This document shows, one piece after another, positions 42,738 through 52,372 of a stretch of DNA of 64,000 nucleotides (within the stretch, counting starts at the first letter, position 1; each line of letters opens with the position of its first letter). The notes beneath the pieces were generated by a model. The model was not told where the DNA came from, ran no database searches, and saw only the letters and a program-made list of their open reading frames with translations. The translations under genes were made by a program, and so were the position numbers. The stretch covers positions 82,501 through 146,500 of the forward strand of contig WBZZ01003147.1 of the NCBI GenBank assembly GCA_019918135.1. Direction: 5' to 3'. This DNA comes from Paulinella micropora. Lineage: Eukaryota > Cercozoa > Imbricatea > Euglyphida > Paulinellidae.

Positions 42738-42760
42738 CTGCATGTATGTATGTATGTATG
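42273..42760. repeat. two tandem units of about 335 bp with TATG arrays
   Basis: The block starting TTTGCGGCGGTCGCGGCATA and running through ATGCATCATGGCATGCATA occurs at about 42271 and 42606. Each carries TATG/CATG microsatellites. GCTCGCGGCATATTCGCGGC (repeat R core) lies between. No coding signal. Confidence 0.75.
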
Positions 42761-42918
42761 CATGTGTGCATGTACCGATTTGCCGTTTCTTTTGCTGTAT
42801 CTTTTTCCACTTTTCCAACTTGCACTTCCAGTAGTGCCATCCTAGGTTGGTATGTATGTATGCATGTATGTATGCATGTATTTATGTAATATGTACTTGT
42901 ATGTAATTGTATGTAGGA

Positions 42919-43418
42919 CATTGTCTATAAATATGAATGTACCGCTCTTTGGTGTCGACAAGCTCCGAGGCGATGGTAACTTCTGGCGAAGACTTGTTTT
43001 TTTTTTAGGAGCTCGAGGCTTGTACGCCCCCACATCGCGCTGTAGCTTCTCCAACAGCTTCTTTAAGTCCTTAACGGACTCTTGGGTGCTCTTGATGGCG
43101 TCTTGCAGGTTTTTGTGCTCCTGTTGCTTCAAGCCACCAGACTGACTCTACATAGATGTACAAACACTGACAGGTTGATGCATAAACAGTCACAGGTAGA
43201 CAGGCAAACAAACAGATTTATTTTTTCTAAATATGTAAATAAGCATATAGAGATAGGTACCTTTTTACCACTCTTCAGATCATTAGACAGGCCATTCAAC
43301 TATTCCTCCAGCTTGTTGACTGCTGCCTGGATAGCCATCTGCTGGCTGTACGCTGCTGGGACGAACGGCAGGGAATCTAGCTCTAACTTGGTGAGAGTCT
43401 TCGGGGAGAACAGCGCTT
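42919..43418 (-). CDS. host coiled-coil exons
   Basis: Exon 43147-42919 (acceptor CTATGTAG) reads LKQQEHKNLQDAIKSTQESV then KDLKKLLEKLQRDVGAYKPR and PSPRSLSTPKSGTFIFIDN, a coiled coil followed by a basic tail. The exon upstream (about 43418-43261, donor AAAAAG/GTACC) reads LTKLELDSLPFVPAAYSQQM then AIQAAVNKLEE and LNGLSNDLKSGKK, with an in-frame TAG between LEE and LNG. Phases agree (0 to 0). The stop may mean a pseudogene, a sequencing difference or an unseen intron. Likely the same gene as its neighbours. Confidence 0.5.
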
Positions 43419-43429
43419 CTTTATGTACA

Positions 43430-43487
43430 TGTATATATGTATGTATATGTATACATATGTACATATATATGTATAGTATATGTATAA

Positions 43488-43519
<32 letters not shown>

Positions 43520-43523
43520 TATA

Positions 43524-43586
<63 letters not shown>

Positions 43587-43622
43587 ATTATTATGTATAT
43601 GTATATGTATATCAATATGCAT
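43430..43622. repeat. TATG/TATATG arrays
   Basis: Mixed tetra- and hexanucleotide array with no gene. Confidence 0.93.
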
Positions 43623-43781
43623 ATGTATATCTTCTTCACAGCATCATTGTGTATGTATATATATGTATATTGTGTATAATAATGTGCACGTATTATTGCA
43701 TGTGTATGGCCTGGTTCGGCTTGATACATGTCAGTTCTGGTGTCCGGGTCGGGCGACTGGTAGCTGGTGAACCTAGGTAAG

Positions 43782-43785
<4 letters not shown>

Positions 43786-43847
<62 letters not shown>
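43786..43847 (+). repeat. (GATA)n microsatellite
   Basis: Array of about 15 units. Confidence 0.95.
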
Positions 43848-43848
<1 letters not shown>

Positions 43849-44284
43849 CGACTAATGTCAGAAAAAAGGAGCTTCTGATTTCGTCAACCAAGGAAGTCTG
43901 TGAATAAAGTATTAACCCGATGCCCAGCTAAGCCGTGATGTTTGCACGGAAGGGACTGATACAGGCGATACCAAAGCTCCCTAGTACCAGGCAGCGCCAG
44001 GGCTCGTTCCATAAGCGCCCCTTGCAAAACGAGCTCCCACCTCCATTACAGAGGGCCCAGTAAGCAGATGGAGTTTCGAGACTGTTCGACAGTCTAGTAT
44101 AAACCGACAGAGCACTGTGGGTTTTATTCCGGGCTCAACAAGCGAGAAAGGGCACCCTGAGGGAACAGGATTGTGCTTCCCGTCGCTATTTCGGCATGTG
44201 ACTCATAGGCGTATGGCTAGGCACACATAAGGCACCCCACCACGGGCCCAGCACACCCACACCATCCCCTAATTCTCTGTCTGT
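43848..44284. other. unique insert framed by GATA arrays
   Basis: About 437 bp of unique sequence lying exactly between two (GATA)n arrays. It has no open frame of note and no tRNA-like boxes that I could find. The placement resembles the SINE/(AAT)n arrangement at 2.4-3.7 kb, so it may be a transposed unit using GATA tails. Confidence 0.4.

Positions 44285-44362
<78 letters not shown>
44285..44362 (+). repeat. (GATA)n microsatellite
   Basis: About 19 units, directly beside a ZZ-finger exon. Confidence 0.95.
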
Positions 44363-44371
44363 GGAGACCAC

Positions 44372-44603
44372 ATCTTGCCAGGATGGATTTGGGCATGTTT
44401 GACTGCACAGCCGTGGCAGAGGTCCTTACGTACATACACACAAACGCACATATTATACGCACACACACAATATTACATGCATGCATAAATAAATATATAC
44501 CTGCTTCTGGTTGTTGTTACACCCAGCTTGAAAACAAATCCATTTGATGCCTTGGATGGGGCCTTGCTTGCACCCATCACAGTTGTATCCAGCAAAGCGC
44601 CAA
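44372..44603 (-). CDS. host ZZ-type zinc finger, two exons
   Basis: Exon 44603-44501 reads RFAGYNCDGCKQGPIQGIKW then ICFQAGCNNNQKQ. Exon 44424-44372 reads DLCHGCAVKHAQIHPGKM. The junction is phase 0 with a GT-AG intron. The pattern N-C-D-x-C, GPI-G-KW, C, then D-L-C-x-x-C and H...H is a ZZ zinc finger, a protein-interaction module found in chromatin and ubiquitin proteins and one that can read histone H3 tails. It probably belongs to the same long minus-strand gene. Confidence 0.7.
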
Positions 44604-44950
44604 CTAATAATGCATGTATGCATTTATGTATTGCATATAAGAATACATAATTGATCTTGTATGTATGTCTGTATTTATGTATCTATGTGTGGTCGCATAA
44701 TAATGCATGAATGTCAAACATGTATACTTGCATGTTTGTCTATCTATTCATGTTTGTATGTATGCCTGCATGCGTGTATATGCGTACCCCACATTCCCAT
44801 TGTGGTGGCCAGGGATTCAGTGTCTTGTCGACTCATGCCGGAGATCGTGAATGGCAGTACCTATGTATGTATGTCTGCAGCTGTATGTACGTATGTATGT
44901 ATGTATGTATGTATGTATGTATGTATGTATGTATATATGTGTATGTGTAC

Positions 44951-45925
44951 CTTGTTGTCCTCGACCTCTGTTTCGCTGTCTTCCTCTGCAGATGCAGCTT
45001 TCCTCGATTTTGTCTTGGCTTTCTTCGTCACTTGTTTGCTTGTCTCATCTTCAGATGGTTCAGCTTCCTTCGTCCTACATGCATACATACATACATACAT
45101 ACATACATACATACCTCGATTTCTTCTGCTTGGGCTTCTTCGTCTCTTGTTCGCCTGTCTCATCTCCAAATAATTCCGCTTCCTTCGATCTCCTTGTCGT
45201 TTTTTCTTCTCCTTCTTTGATGAGACATCAATTACTTTGATGTCCACATTTTGAGGCGGTTTTCCTTTTTCGTCTGCTGTTCTGCCCTAAGAGGGGGAGA
45301 GGGGAGGGGGGGGGGGGGGGGTGGAAGATTGAGGGAGAGGGGAGAGGGGAGCCAGGCAGGGAGGGAAGCAGCGGCAACAACGGCAGCAGCGGCAACAGCA
45401 GAGAGAGAGAGAGAGACAGTACATATCTGAAAAAGAGTCTGAGGTCGACCTTACGAATGATGTGCTCCAACAATTTCATTAGTTTCGTTGACTGCGACTG
45501 GTCCACCTTGTCCAGCGTTTCGCCCCAGTCCACATCCTCGTGCCACAGCAAACCGGGGACCTCTTTATCGTGCGGGCGGACAAGCCAGAACCTAATATTG
45601 TAAGTATTGTTGTATATAGCATGGTATGTATGTAGGAATTAAAGTATATGTTTCTAAGCGTTAGTGTGTAATGCATGTATGTGCATAGTATTACCATCCT
45701 TTCCTATAGAGAAAGCAAGGCCCAAGCACGTGGAACTCCCGCTACTCCCGACTTCGTGTCCACCTGTATAAATTATATAATTAATGAATGTATATGTATA
45801 TGACTTATATGCTTATATGTATATTCCAATTGAATTTGTGAAAATTGTGTGTGTGCGTGTTGTTGTGTATGAGAAGAGAGATAGATAGACATTAATGAGT
45901 TGCGTGTATATGTGAGAGCTAGAGC

Positions 45926-45958
<33 letters not shown>

Positions 45959-46250
45959 CCTTCGCCCTCACGCTTGGCAACAAGTGCATCATACGAATGT
46001 GTCGCCCCTCGTCCCTAAATAAGAACAGGTACGTGTACAGACCGCAAGTATGCAAATAATATATGTATGCCCCTCGCGGCATATTCGCGGCGCTCGCGGC
46101 ATATATATAATTTGTATTATTTGCATACTTGCGGTATGTACACGACACTCTCAGTGCTCGCGGCATATTCGCGGCGCTCGCGGCGGGGGGGAGGGGAGAG
46201 GTTGAGAGGTAGGCCAGGCAGGGAGGGAAGTAGCAATATATATATGTATG

Positions 46251-46296
<46 letters not shown>

Positions 46297-46480
46297 CAAA
46301 GAGAGAGGGAGAGAGACAGAGAGAGAGAGAGAGAGGACAGAGACAGAGAGAGAGAAAGGCACCTGGTATGGACGACCATTGCATCTACGTCTGCTGCATC
46401 TACCTCGACTTCTGGGATCAAATTAGATGAGAGACTCTTGTAGTTCGGCCAGTCAGCAATGAGATCCTTATTAAGTAGTC
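44951..46480 (-). CDS. upstream exons of the minus-strand host gene
   Basis: Exons with agreeing phases: 46480-46363 (LLNKDLIADWPNYKSLSSNL), 46014-45960 (DEGRHIRMMHLLPSVRAK), 45741-45695 (REFHVLGPCFLYRKGW) and 45591-45423 (FWLVRPHDKEVPGLLWHEDV then DWGETLDKVDQSQSTKLMKL). Two charged exons follow, 45286-45115 and 45074-44951 (EPSEDETSKQVTKKAKTKSR, EEDSETEVEDNK); their joint phase is not settled. The R-K-G-W...W-L-V-R-P...W-H-E-D-V stretch looks like a small aromatic-cage domain, but I do not recognise the family. Introns contain TA, GA and TATG arrays and the inverted repeat R copy. Confidence 0.58.
46105..46237 (-). repeat. dispersed GC-rich repeat R, inverted copy
   Basis: Inverted near copy of 40436-40560, again joined to a TA array. 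It lies in the intron between exons 46480-46363 and 46014-45960. Confidence 0.75.
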
Positions 46481-46603
46481 CTGTACACACAATAATATTT
46501 ATGTAAAACTCTGTACATACTATTAGGTATGTTCATCAAAATGTCGATACATTATACAAGTGCTTATGTTATTATAATTTAAAAGATACTGTTCTTACCT
46601 TGT

Positions 46604-46870
46604 GGAAGGTCGCCCTGATCTTGGTCCAATTCAAGTGCTTCCTCGTCTGGCGTTTCACTTTTCTCCTCTTCTTTTCCTTTGTTTTTGTGTTTTTTTTTGT
46701 GGCTTTACGTTTTTCGCCGAGGGGCTCCCCCTACATTGATGTATGTATGTATGTATACGTATGTATGTATGTGTGTGTGTGTGCTTGTATATACATGGAT
46801 CTCTTCTTCCCGTTGTCCTTGGAGTCTTCTGTCGCGGACTGGAACTCTTCACTCTGGGTATCACTTGGTA
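46604..46870 (-). CDS. further 5' exon candidates of the host gene
   Basis: 46870-46795 reads LPSDTQSEEFQSATEDSKDN then GKKRS after a TTATAG acceptor. The block ending at about 46600 reads KSETPDEEALELDQDQGDLP with a GTAAGAAC donor in phase with the exon at 46480. The join between these two blocks is unclear because an A9 run makes the frame hard to follow. Acidic, probably disordered. Confidence 0.42.
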
Positions 46871-46920
46871 GCTATAAGGTAGGTATATATATATACATAT
46901 ATATACATATATATATATAT

Positions 46921-47332
46921 GATCATTTATGTTGGATAGACAGGTCTATGTTTTATATTATAAAACAAGCATTAGAAACATAAAAAACCAACATAGGACA
47001 CAACAAAAACAGACATTCAAACATATCAAAAACATATCTTCGTTTTACAAAAAACGACACATGAAGCACACTAAGAGAGATTTCAACGAAATAACAATAA
47101 AAAACACATTTTATTTCATAAAATGGTATATATACTGCGTATATAATGTTTTTTATTGTTATTTCGTTGAAATCTCTCTTAGTGTGCTTCATGTGTCGTT
47201 TTTTGTAAAACGAAGATATGTTTTTGATATGTTTGAATGTCTGTTTTTGTTGTGTCCTATGTTGGTTTTTTATGTTTCTAATGCTTGTTTTATAATATAA
47301 AACATAGACCTGTCTATCCAACATAAATGATC
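46921..47332. repeat. 412-bp palindrome with 186-bp perfect arms
   Basis: 46921-47106 and 47147-47332 are exact reverse complements, separated by 40 bp. The loop itself contains two small stems (ATTTTAT/ATAAAAT and TATATAC/GTATATA). Identical frames on both strands reflect this symmetry and are not two genes. The outer bases are GATCATTT/AAATGATC. The left flank is a TA array and the right flank is ACACCCC; no target duplication is obvious. It could be a fold-back element or an inverted duplication. Confidence 0.95.
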
Positions 47333-48300
47333 ACACCCCAAATGGGGGGGGGATACACCATGAAACATACAAAAAAATATTTTTGCGACACTGCGACACT
47401 GCGACACTGCGACACTGCGACGCCGCCGTGTTGCGGTGTCGCATGGTGATATTCACGGAAATAGAATTTTCTAGAATTTCCTTTTTGCCCAAAATTGGTG
47501 GCACCTCAGCCATAACAATATTGTTTTTTTGCTTCCAGAGTGTCCTTAAAAAAACAAGGACGGGTTAGAAGCGGTGTTATGGCGAAATAGGCCTTCGTAT
47601 CAATGGCGGGTGGTAATCTTAATGTAATACTTTATTAAAACAAGGACGACGCGGAGTAAGACGACTTATAGTGAAATAAGGCTTGCTAGGTGTCCTTATT
47701 TTTTTCAATAAGTCCTTATTTTTTTCATTTTTTTGATAAGATACTCATTTTATTGATTTACTTTTTTCACCAAAAACGTGAAAAAGTTTTCAAAATGTCA
47801 AAAAATTTCAATTTTTTCCATGTTTTGGAGGCTAAGTTTTCAATCGGTTTATTACCCGCGATGAATAGGAGAGCGTATTTTGCTGTTTTGTGAAATCAAG
47901 GGTGCTTATGAAAATAAGGATCCGCAAACTCGTAAGGACACAGGCAGTGGGTGTGGGGGGCTTATTTCATTAAAAAGTCTTCATTTAAACTATCGGGGGA
48001 TGTAGTCCCCTATTCTCAAATGTAACATTACCCCCCCTCGGCCAAATGGTATTATGGACAATAAAGGGGGGTGGGGGTCGGCCAACTTCTCTGAAAACAG
48101 GGGACTAAAACAGGGGACGTCCCCAAGGACATAGTTAAACTCAGTCAAATGTGGCTAAATCCTCTTTTATATACCCTATTTTTATAATAATAATGTTAAT
48201 AAAAATAATAAGGAAGTAAGGAGGGGGAGTGTGGTAATATGGGCGGAGTTAGAATTACGATAAAATACCGCTTCTAGGGTGTCCTTAAAATTATAGGGGA
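47333..48300. other. repeat-bearing spacer left of element 2
   Basis: Holds four tandem GCGACACT units at 47385-47416 with a complementary GGTGTCGC downstream. The word GTCCTTA, in contexts such as AGGTGTCCTTATTTTTTT, AGAGTGTCCTTAAAAAAA and GGGTGTCCTTAAAATT, recurs at about 47541, 47692, 47712 and 48281. G runs are common. No convincing gene. It may include the degraded end of element 2 or another old insertion. Confidence 0.5.
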
Positions 48301-48471
48301 CTTAAAAAAAAAAGGACTTTAAGGACGGAGCAAAAAGAAGCAGTTGAAGGTGATTGGTGCCACCAGACTAAACCGCGGGGCGAACAATACGGAAGCGTCG
48401 GGGGTGCGTGAATTGGAAGACTGGGGGATTTTCTATTTATAAAAAAATAGACTTGTCTAATATATACTACG

Positions 48472-49851
48472 ATGTGGGGCGAAGATGACAAGAAGTTTGT
48501 TAGGCAGTTAAGAGTTGCTACTACTGAAAGTAAAATTTATGAGGTCGTGTCCAACTTCTACGATAATCTCCGACGCGTCGGAGATGGGAATGTAAAACCA
48601 AGTATAGCCTTTCATAATGCTATTATATCTTTATTTAGCACACCAACTAGTGATGAAGAGGTGCTTGAGGCACTAAAGGTGATATATCCTAAATATGCTA
48701 TCGTGTATCCAAATTTGAATAGTAGGCGACAAAGACTTTCTGAGGTGAGAAAAAAAGCAATAGAGCCCAACCAAAGTGAAAAAGTATATGAAATGAGCAA
48801 ACTGGATAAGTATTTTAATCTAAATGAAGACGAGCGGATTGATATCGTTGAGGGATATAAGAAAGATGTCAAAGCCAAAAATGAACAAAAAATACAGATT
48901 GATGTCCGCGACGTAATGGCCAAAATGAATGATATGATATTAAGTAATGACCCTTATCTTAAACTGCTTGCTTTGATGATAGCAATTGGAGCAAGGCCTG
49001 TGAAAATATTTGATAAAAACACATATGAATTAATACCAGATAAACCGAGTTGGTTGCTAGTGAATAACCTAGCAAAAAAGAGAGAAGGACAAAAAAAGAA
49101 TTGGACTGAGAGGCCTGTTGTCCTTTTTACTCCCCAGTTTGTAATAGAACAAGTAAATTCAATACGAAACCATTTCAAAAAGAAAAAAGCAGTCATTATC
49201 AACAGCGAAGGGGTGCTTGATAAACAAAAGAACAATGAACTAAACAAAAGAATTATTAAAATCTTCCCTTGGCTATCGGACTACACGCAGAAAAGCAGTA
49301 TGTTGCGAAAACTATATGCTAGTTTGTCGTATAGTAATTTTGCCAATCCGAAATTAGAGAATTTTAATACGTGGGTTTCAAATGTGTTGGGGCACGGCGA
49401 TATGCTCACCAGTTTTAGTTATAGTTGGGTTAATGTGGCCGACCCTGAAGAAATTAAGGCAGAAGGAATTAAAACAGAATTAGAGGAGTTGAGACGCAAA
49501 ATAGATTTATATTTGAATTTAAATAATACTAATGGAATTGAAAGCAATCTAGATAACGGAGACGAAAAATGTAAATACCAACCATTAGGTAAAAGCGCTA
49601 GTAGAGAGGATAAGTATAAATTGCTTGAGCAGATTTACAATGATAACCCGAATATTACAAATACTAAACTGCGACAATTAAGCGGGATTGGAGCCGTTAT
49701 TGTCAATACGTTTATTAAAGAGAAGAGGGGCGAAGCGCCGAAGAGCGACAGCGAAGAGAGTAAAGCAACGAAGAGCGAAGCAAAAAAAGAAGAGGAAACA
49801 AAAGCACCACTAAGAAGAAGTGCTAGAATTAAAAAGAAGGCTAATACTTAA
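48472..49851 (+). CDS. tyrosine recombinase, protelomerase-like
   Basis: 459 codons, intact. The N-terminal helical part is followed by a catalytic domain with the first Arg in LMIAIGARPVKIFD (about residue 172), the second Arg in SSMLRKLYASLSYSNF (about 280), H in VLGHGDM (about 306) and candidate Tyr in TSFSYSWVNV. The wording ARPVKIF...LRKLYA...LGHGDMLTSFSY is closer to hairpin telomere resolvases (TelK/ResT type) than to simple phage integrases; this is a by-eye judgement. The C-terminal tail holds a small helix-turn-helix (TNTKLRQLSGIGAVIVNTFI) and a basic end (RRSARIKKKA). It probably integrates or resolves the element. Confidence 0.75.
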   Translation: MWGEDDKKFVRQLRVATTESKIYEVVSNFYDNLRRVGDGNVKPSIAFHNAIISLFSTPTSDEEVLEALKVIYPKYAIVYPNLNSRRQRLSEVRKKAIEPNQSEKVYEMSKLDKYFNLNEDERIDIVEGYKKDVKAKNEQKIQIDVRDVMAKMNDMILSNDPYLKLLALMIAIGARPVKIFDKNTYELIPDKPSWLLVNNLAKKREGQKKNWTERPVVLFTPQFVIEQVNSIRNHFKKKKAVIINSEGVLDKQKNNELNKRIIKIFPWLSDYTQKSSMLRKLYASLSYSNFANPKLENFNTWVSNVLGHGDMLTSFSYSWVNVADPEEIKAEGIKTELEELRRKIDLYLNLNNTNGIESNLDNGDEKCKYQPLGKSASREDKYKLLEQIYNDNPNITNTKLRQLSGIGAVIVNTFIKEKRGEAPKSDSEESKATKSEAKKEEETKAPLRRSARIKKKANT

Positions 49852-50116
49852 CCACAATCAATGAAGGCTCACGATATTTTGCTCTAATATTAGCCTCTTG
49901 TCTGTAGCAATTAATAGAACAGATTGTGAAAAACTGAACACCATCTACATTATCAATATCAACTGCTATAATAGGAGGGTGCGACTGGAATGTGCGAGAC
50001 AAGCCACATATATTACAAAATTCTTTTTTATACTCAATCTCGGACGTCTCTGAATAAACAAATGTCCTTATATGTCCAACTATATCACTCGGTAATTCAC
50101 GTATTATTATCGGCAT
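49841..50116 (-). CDS. F-box-like Cys-containing small protein
   Basis: 91 codons, intact. MPIIIRELPSDIVGHIRTFV has the F-box opening (L-P-x-D-I-V-x-x-I). A zinc-type pair follows, CNICGLS and CSINCY, with HPP between. Its 3' end overlaps the recombinase end by 11 bases in convergent orientation. F-box proteins in large DNA viruses redirect SCF ubiquitin ligases; that role is inferred only from the motif. Confidence 0.55.
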   Translation of the reverse strand: MPIIIRELPSDIVGHIRTFVYSETSEIEYKKEFCNICGLSRTFQSHPPIIAVDIDNVDGVQFFTICSINCYRQEANIRAKYREPSLIVVKY

Positions 50117-50126
50117 GATTTTATAT

Positions 50127-50150
50127 AAATATCTTATAATATAAGATTAG
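50127..50150. promoter_or_regulatory. palindromic promoter-like motif between divergent genes
   Basis: ATCTTATAATATAAGAT, a perfect 17-base palindrome, lies between the starts of 49841-50116 (minus) and 50191 (plus). The same word stands at about 59890-59990 and a close form (TTATATTATAAGATATC) at about 56821-56838, each time in front of gene starts. Confidence 0.62.
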
Positions 50151-50190
50151 TCTATTTTTGAAAAAAAAAGACTTACATATATAACAAAAA

Positions 50191-51423
50191 ATGAATTTGT
50201 TTGGTCAAAGCACAAATACGACATCGTCATCAACTACATCGTCATCTTCTTCTTTATCTATTGATAACATCAAAGACGCATTACCTACAACGGCCTTCGG
50301 AGAATTGCGAACGGCAACTCTATCGCCAGTATTACAAAATGTCTTCACTTATGGTATTAATACGCGTTTCTTTGACAAAACGGAGACTAATGGCGGGGTG
50401 GTATCGTCTGCTAATTCAATGGCGGTTTTGACCACATCGGCCTCGGGTAATTCAACCGCACAGATTACGACTATTGAAAGAGCCAAATATAGAAGTGGTA
50501 TGGGTTTGGTTGCTAGATTCTCCGCATTGTTTCCATCATCTACCACCGCGACTACATTTAATTGCGATATCGGCATAGGCACACCAGCAGACAATTTATG
50601 TTTTAGACAATCAAACTCGGGAATGTCAGTTGTGAGAACGGCGGGAAGTATTGAAAATGTTGTTAGTCAGTATGCGTGGAATGTTGATAAATGTAATAAT
50701 ACGGGAAACTTCCCCACGATTGATTTTACTAAATTGAATGTGTTTGAAATAGTCGTCCAATATCTGGGTAGCGGTCAAATTACATTCAAAATTGAAAACC
50801 CGCGCACTGGACGAATGGAAGTAATCCACGCGATACAATACGCGAGTACTGCTACTACTCCATCATTAGATCAGGCGGCGTTTGCTATTTATGCGAAGGC
50901 GTATTCGTCAAGCCTTCAATCCGTCGTAATGAAAACGGCGAGCATGTTTTTGGCGGTTGAAGGGAATATTGATAGGACTATTGCTATAACCAATTCGTAT
51001 GACAATGTCAAAACTATAGGAGCAACTGAAAACGCCATATTTACCATTAGAAACCGCGCCACCTTCAACAGCAAAACAAACTATAACATAATCTACTTTG
51101 AGAATTTGTGTATTAGCAATTCGGATACTAAAACATGTATCGCAAGAATTATTCTCAATACCACGTTGGGGGGGACACCTTCTTATTCAAATTACGATAC
51201 CGCCACATCATTGGCCAAGGTAGATACGGCGGGGACAACAAGAACGGGTGGAAGCGTGATATTTACTTATGTATTGTCTGGTGGCTCATCAATATACATT
51301 GATTTGTCCCAATACAATATCAAGATAGGGTCAGGTAAGACATTTACTATATCCGCACAAAATACAAGCGGTGGGACGGCGAGCATTTACGCTTCATTGA
51401 ACTGGATTGAAGACCAAATTTAA
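50191..51423 (+). CDS. fibre/receptor-binding-type protein (element 2)
   Basis: 410 codons, intact. A Ser/Thr-rich start (TNTTSSSTTSSSSSL) is followed by LPTTAFGELRTATLSPVLQN and VFTYGINTRF, then KYRSGMGLVARFSALF, VFEIVVQYLGSGQITFKIEN and a beta-rich end (GTASIYASLNWIEDQ). Shares order and motifs with 21884-23125 of element 1. The conserved N-terminal AFGEL...LSPV-Q-F-Y-INTR block probably anchors to the capsid; the rest may bind the host. It overlaps no other gene and is followed by convergent minus-strand genes. Confidence 0.68.
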   Translation: MNLFGQSTNTTSSSTTSSSSSLSIDNIKDALPTTAFGELRTATLSPVLQNVFTYGINTRFFDKTETNGGVVSSANSMAVLTTSASGNSTAQITTIERAKYRSGMGLVARFSALFPSSTTATTFNCDIGIGTPADNLCFRQSNSGMSVVRTAGSIENVVSQYAWNVDKCNNTGNFPTIDFTKLNVFEIVVQYLGSGQITFKIENPRTGRMEVIHAIQYASTATTPSLDQAAFAIYAKAYSSSLQSVVMKTASMFLAVEGNIDRTIAITNSYDNVKTIGATENAIFTIRNRATFNSKTNYNIIYFENLCISNSDTKTCIARIILNTTLGGTPSYSNYDTATSLAKVDTAGTTRTGGSVIFTYVLSGGSSIYIDLSQYNIKIGSGKTFTISAQNTSGGTASIYASLNWIEDQI

Positions 51424-51471
51424 ACAAAAAAAGAAGGATATTATATATTAAATCAACTTTGGATACGTTAT

Positions 51472-51747
51472 CTATACATAATGTATAGTTTGTATTTGCG
51501 CGTCAAATTTGTTTTCTATCTCTACGGCCATTTTTTTTATGTATTCAAAATCCTTGTTTTTGATTAACTTTTCGGTTATACGTGCGTGATTTCTCTTCAA
51601 ATATATGTAGAATTGGTCAATATTAACACCGCAGGGGATTTGCTCTTTATGTTGTTGTCGTCGGCATGAGTTGATGTTTTTGATTAGAGTAAATAATACG
51701 TCTAAATTTTGTATGTAGGTCATTATATCTATACATTCATATTCCAA
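51472..51747 (-). CDS. small protein of unknown function (element 2)
   Basis: 91 codons, intact, mostly helical (YIQNLDVLFTLIKNINSCRR, KRNHARITEKLIKNKDFEYI). Its start overlaps the end of the GIY-YIG gene by 11 bases, which suggests coupled expression. No family recognised. Confidence 0.55.
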   Translation of the reverse strand: MEYECIDIMTYIQNLDVLFTLIKNINSCRRQQHKEQIPCGVNIDQFYIYLKRNHARITEKLIKNKDFEYIKKMAVEIENKFDAQIQTIHYV

Positions 51748-52291
51748 ATGTGGCTAAACCGATTGGATTTCTCTTATGATAACTTATTTTTTTATAATAT
51801 TCTTTTCTTTTTTGTAATACATATTCTTTATTTGCTTCATATTTTTCTTTACTTTTTTGTGATAGATATTCTTTATTCGCTTCTCTCCATTTTTTGGTTC
51901 TTTGTGCTATATGTTCTTTATTGTCTTCGCGGTATTGTTGATGTCGTTGTGCTATATATTCTTTATTTTCTTCATAATATTCTTTGGGGGTTCTACCTGT
52001 TATACATTTATTCACACATTTTTCTGTAGTTCTTATTATTTCGCCTTCTCGTTTATCCAATTGCATCTTATTATCGCACGGATATTCTTCAACCAATTCA
52101 ACATACACATCATCGTATTTAGCTATTTCAAAAGAAGAGACATAATTATACTTTCCATTCATCCATAGTTTGTAATCTCTTTTGTGTTGGAATAATCTCT
52201 TATACAATGGTTGAATAGTTGAACCGATATAGACTTGATCAGTCTGATAAGACCTGAGACTATATATTTTTCCTTGTTTGTAGTCTGGCAT
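51737..52291 (-). CDS. GIY-YIG endonuclease with repeated basic tail
   Basis: 184 codons, intact. GKIYSLRSYQTDQVYIGST carries the I-Y and Y-I-G core and QPLYKRLFQHKRDYKLW the catalytic-type Arg; an acidic ELVEEYPCD and REGEIIRTTEKCVNKC complete the domain. From about residue 100 a unit of the form Y-x-x-N-K-E-Y/H-I-A/L-Q-R/K repeats five times (EENKEYIAQRHQQY, EDNKEHIAQRTKKW, EANKEYLSQKSKEK and so on), a DNA-binding tail seen in mobile GIY-YIG nucleases. It may drive homing of the element or its genes. Confidence 0.83.
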   Translation of the reverse strand: MPDYKQGKIYSLRSYQTDQVYIGSTIQPLYKRLFQHKRDYKLWMNGKYNYVSSFEIAKYDDVYVELVEEYPCDNKMQLDKREGEIIRTTEKCVNKCITGRTPKEYYEENKEYIAQRHQQYREDNKEHIAQRTKKWREANKEYLSQKSKEKYEANKEYVLQKRKEYYKKISYHKRNPIGLATFGI

Positions 52292-52372
52292 TATCGCTTT
52301 TTATCTTTACATATATGTTATCATACCTTTAATACATAATAAAAAATAATTTCGTTTTTGTTGCTTTTTTGT

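Noticed and set aside
43848-44284. rRNA or structured RNA gene between GATA arrays
   Set aside because: No recognisable conserved rRNA or snRNA words and no clear pairing scheme.
46929-47324. Two 123-codon frames, one on each strand, with nearly the same sequence
   Set aside because: They result from the perfect palindrome; codon use and composition show no coding signal.
47385-47416. Short regular repeats as a CRISPR array
   Set aside because: Direct GCGACACT units without spacers, in eukaryotic DNA; none of the repeats in the window has repeat-spacer structure.
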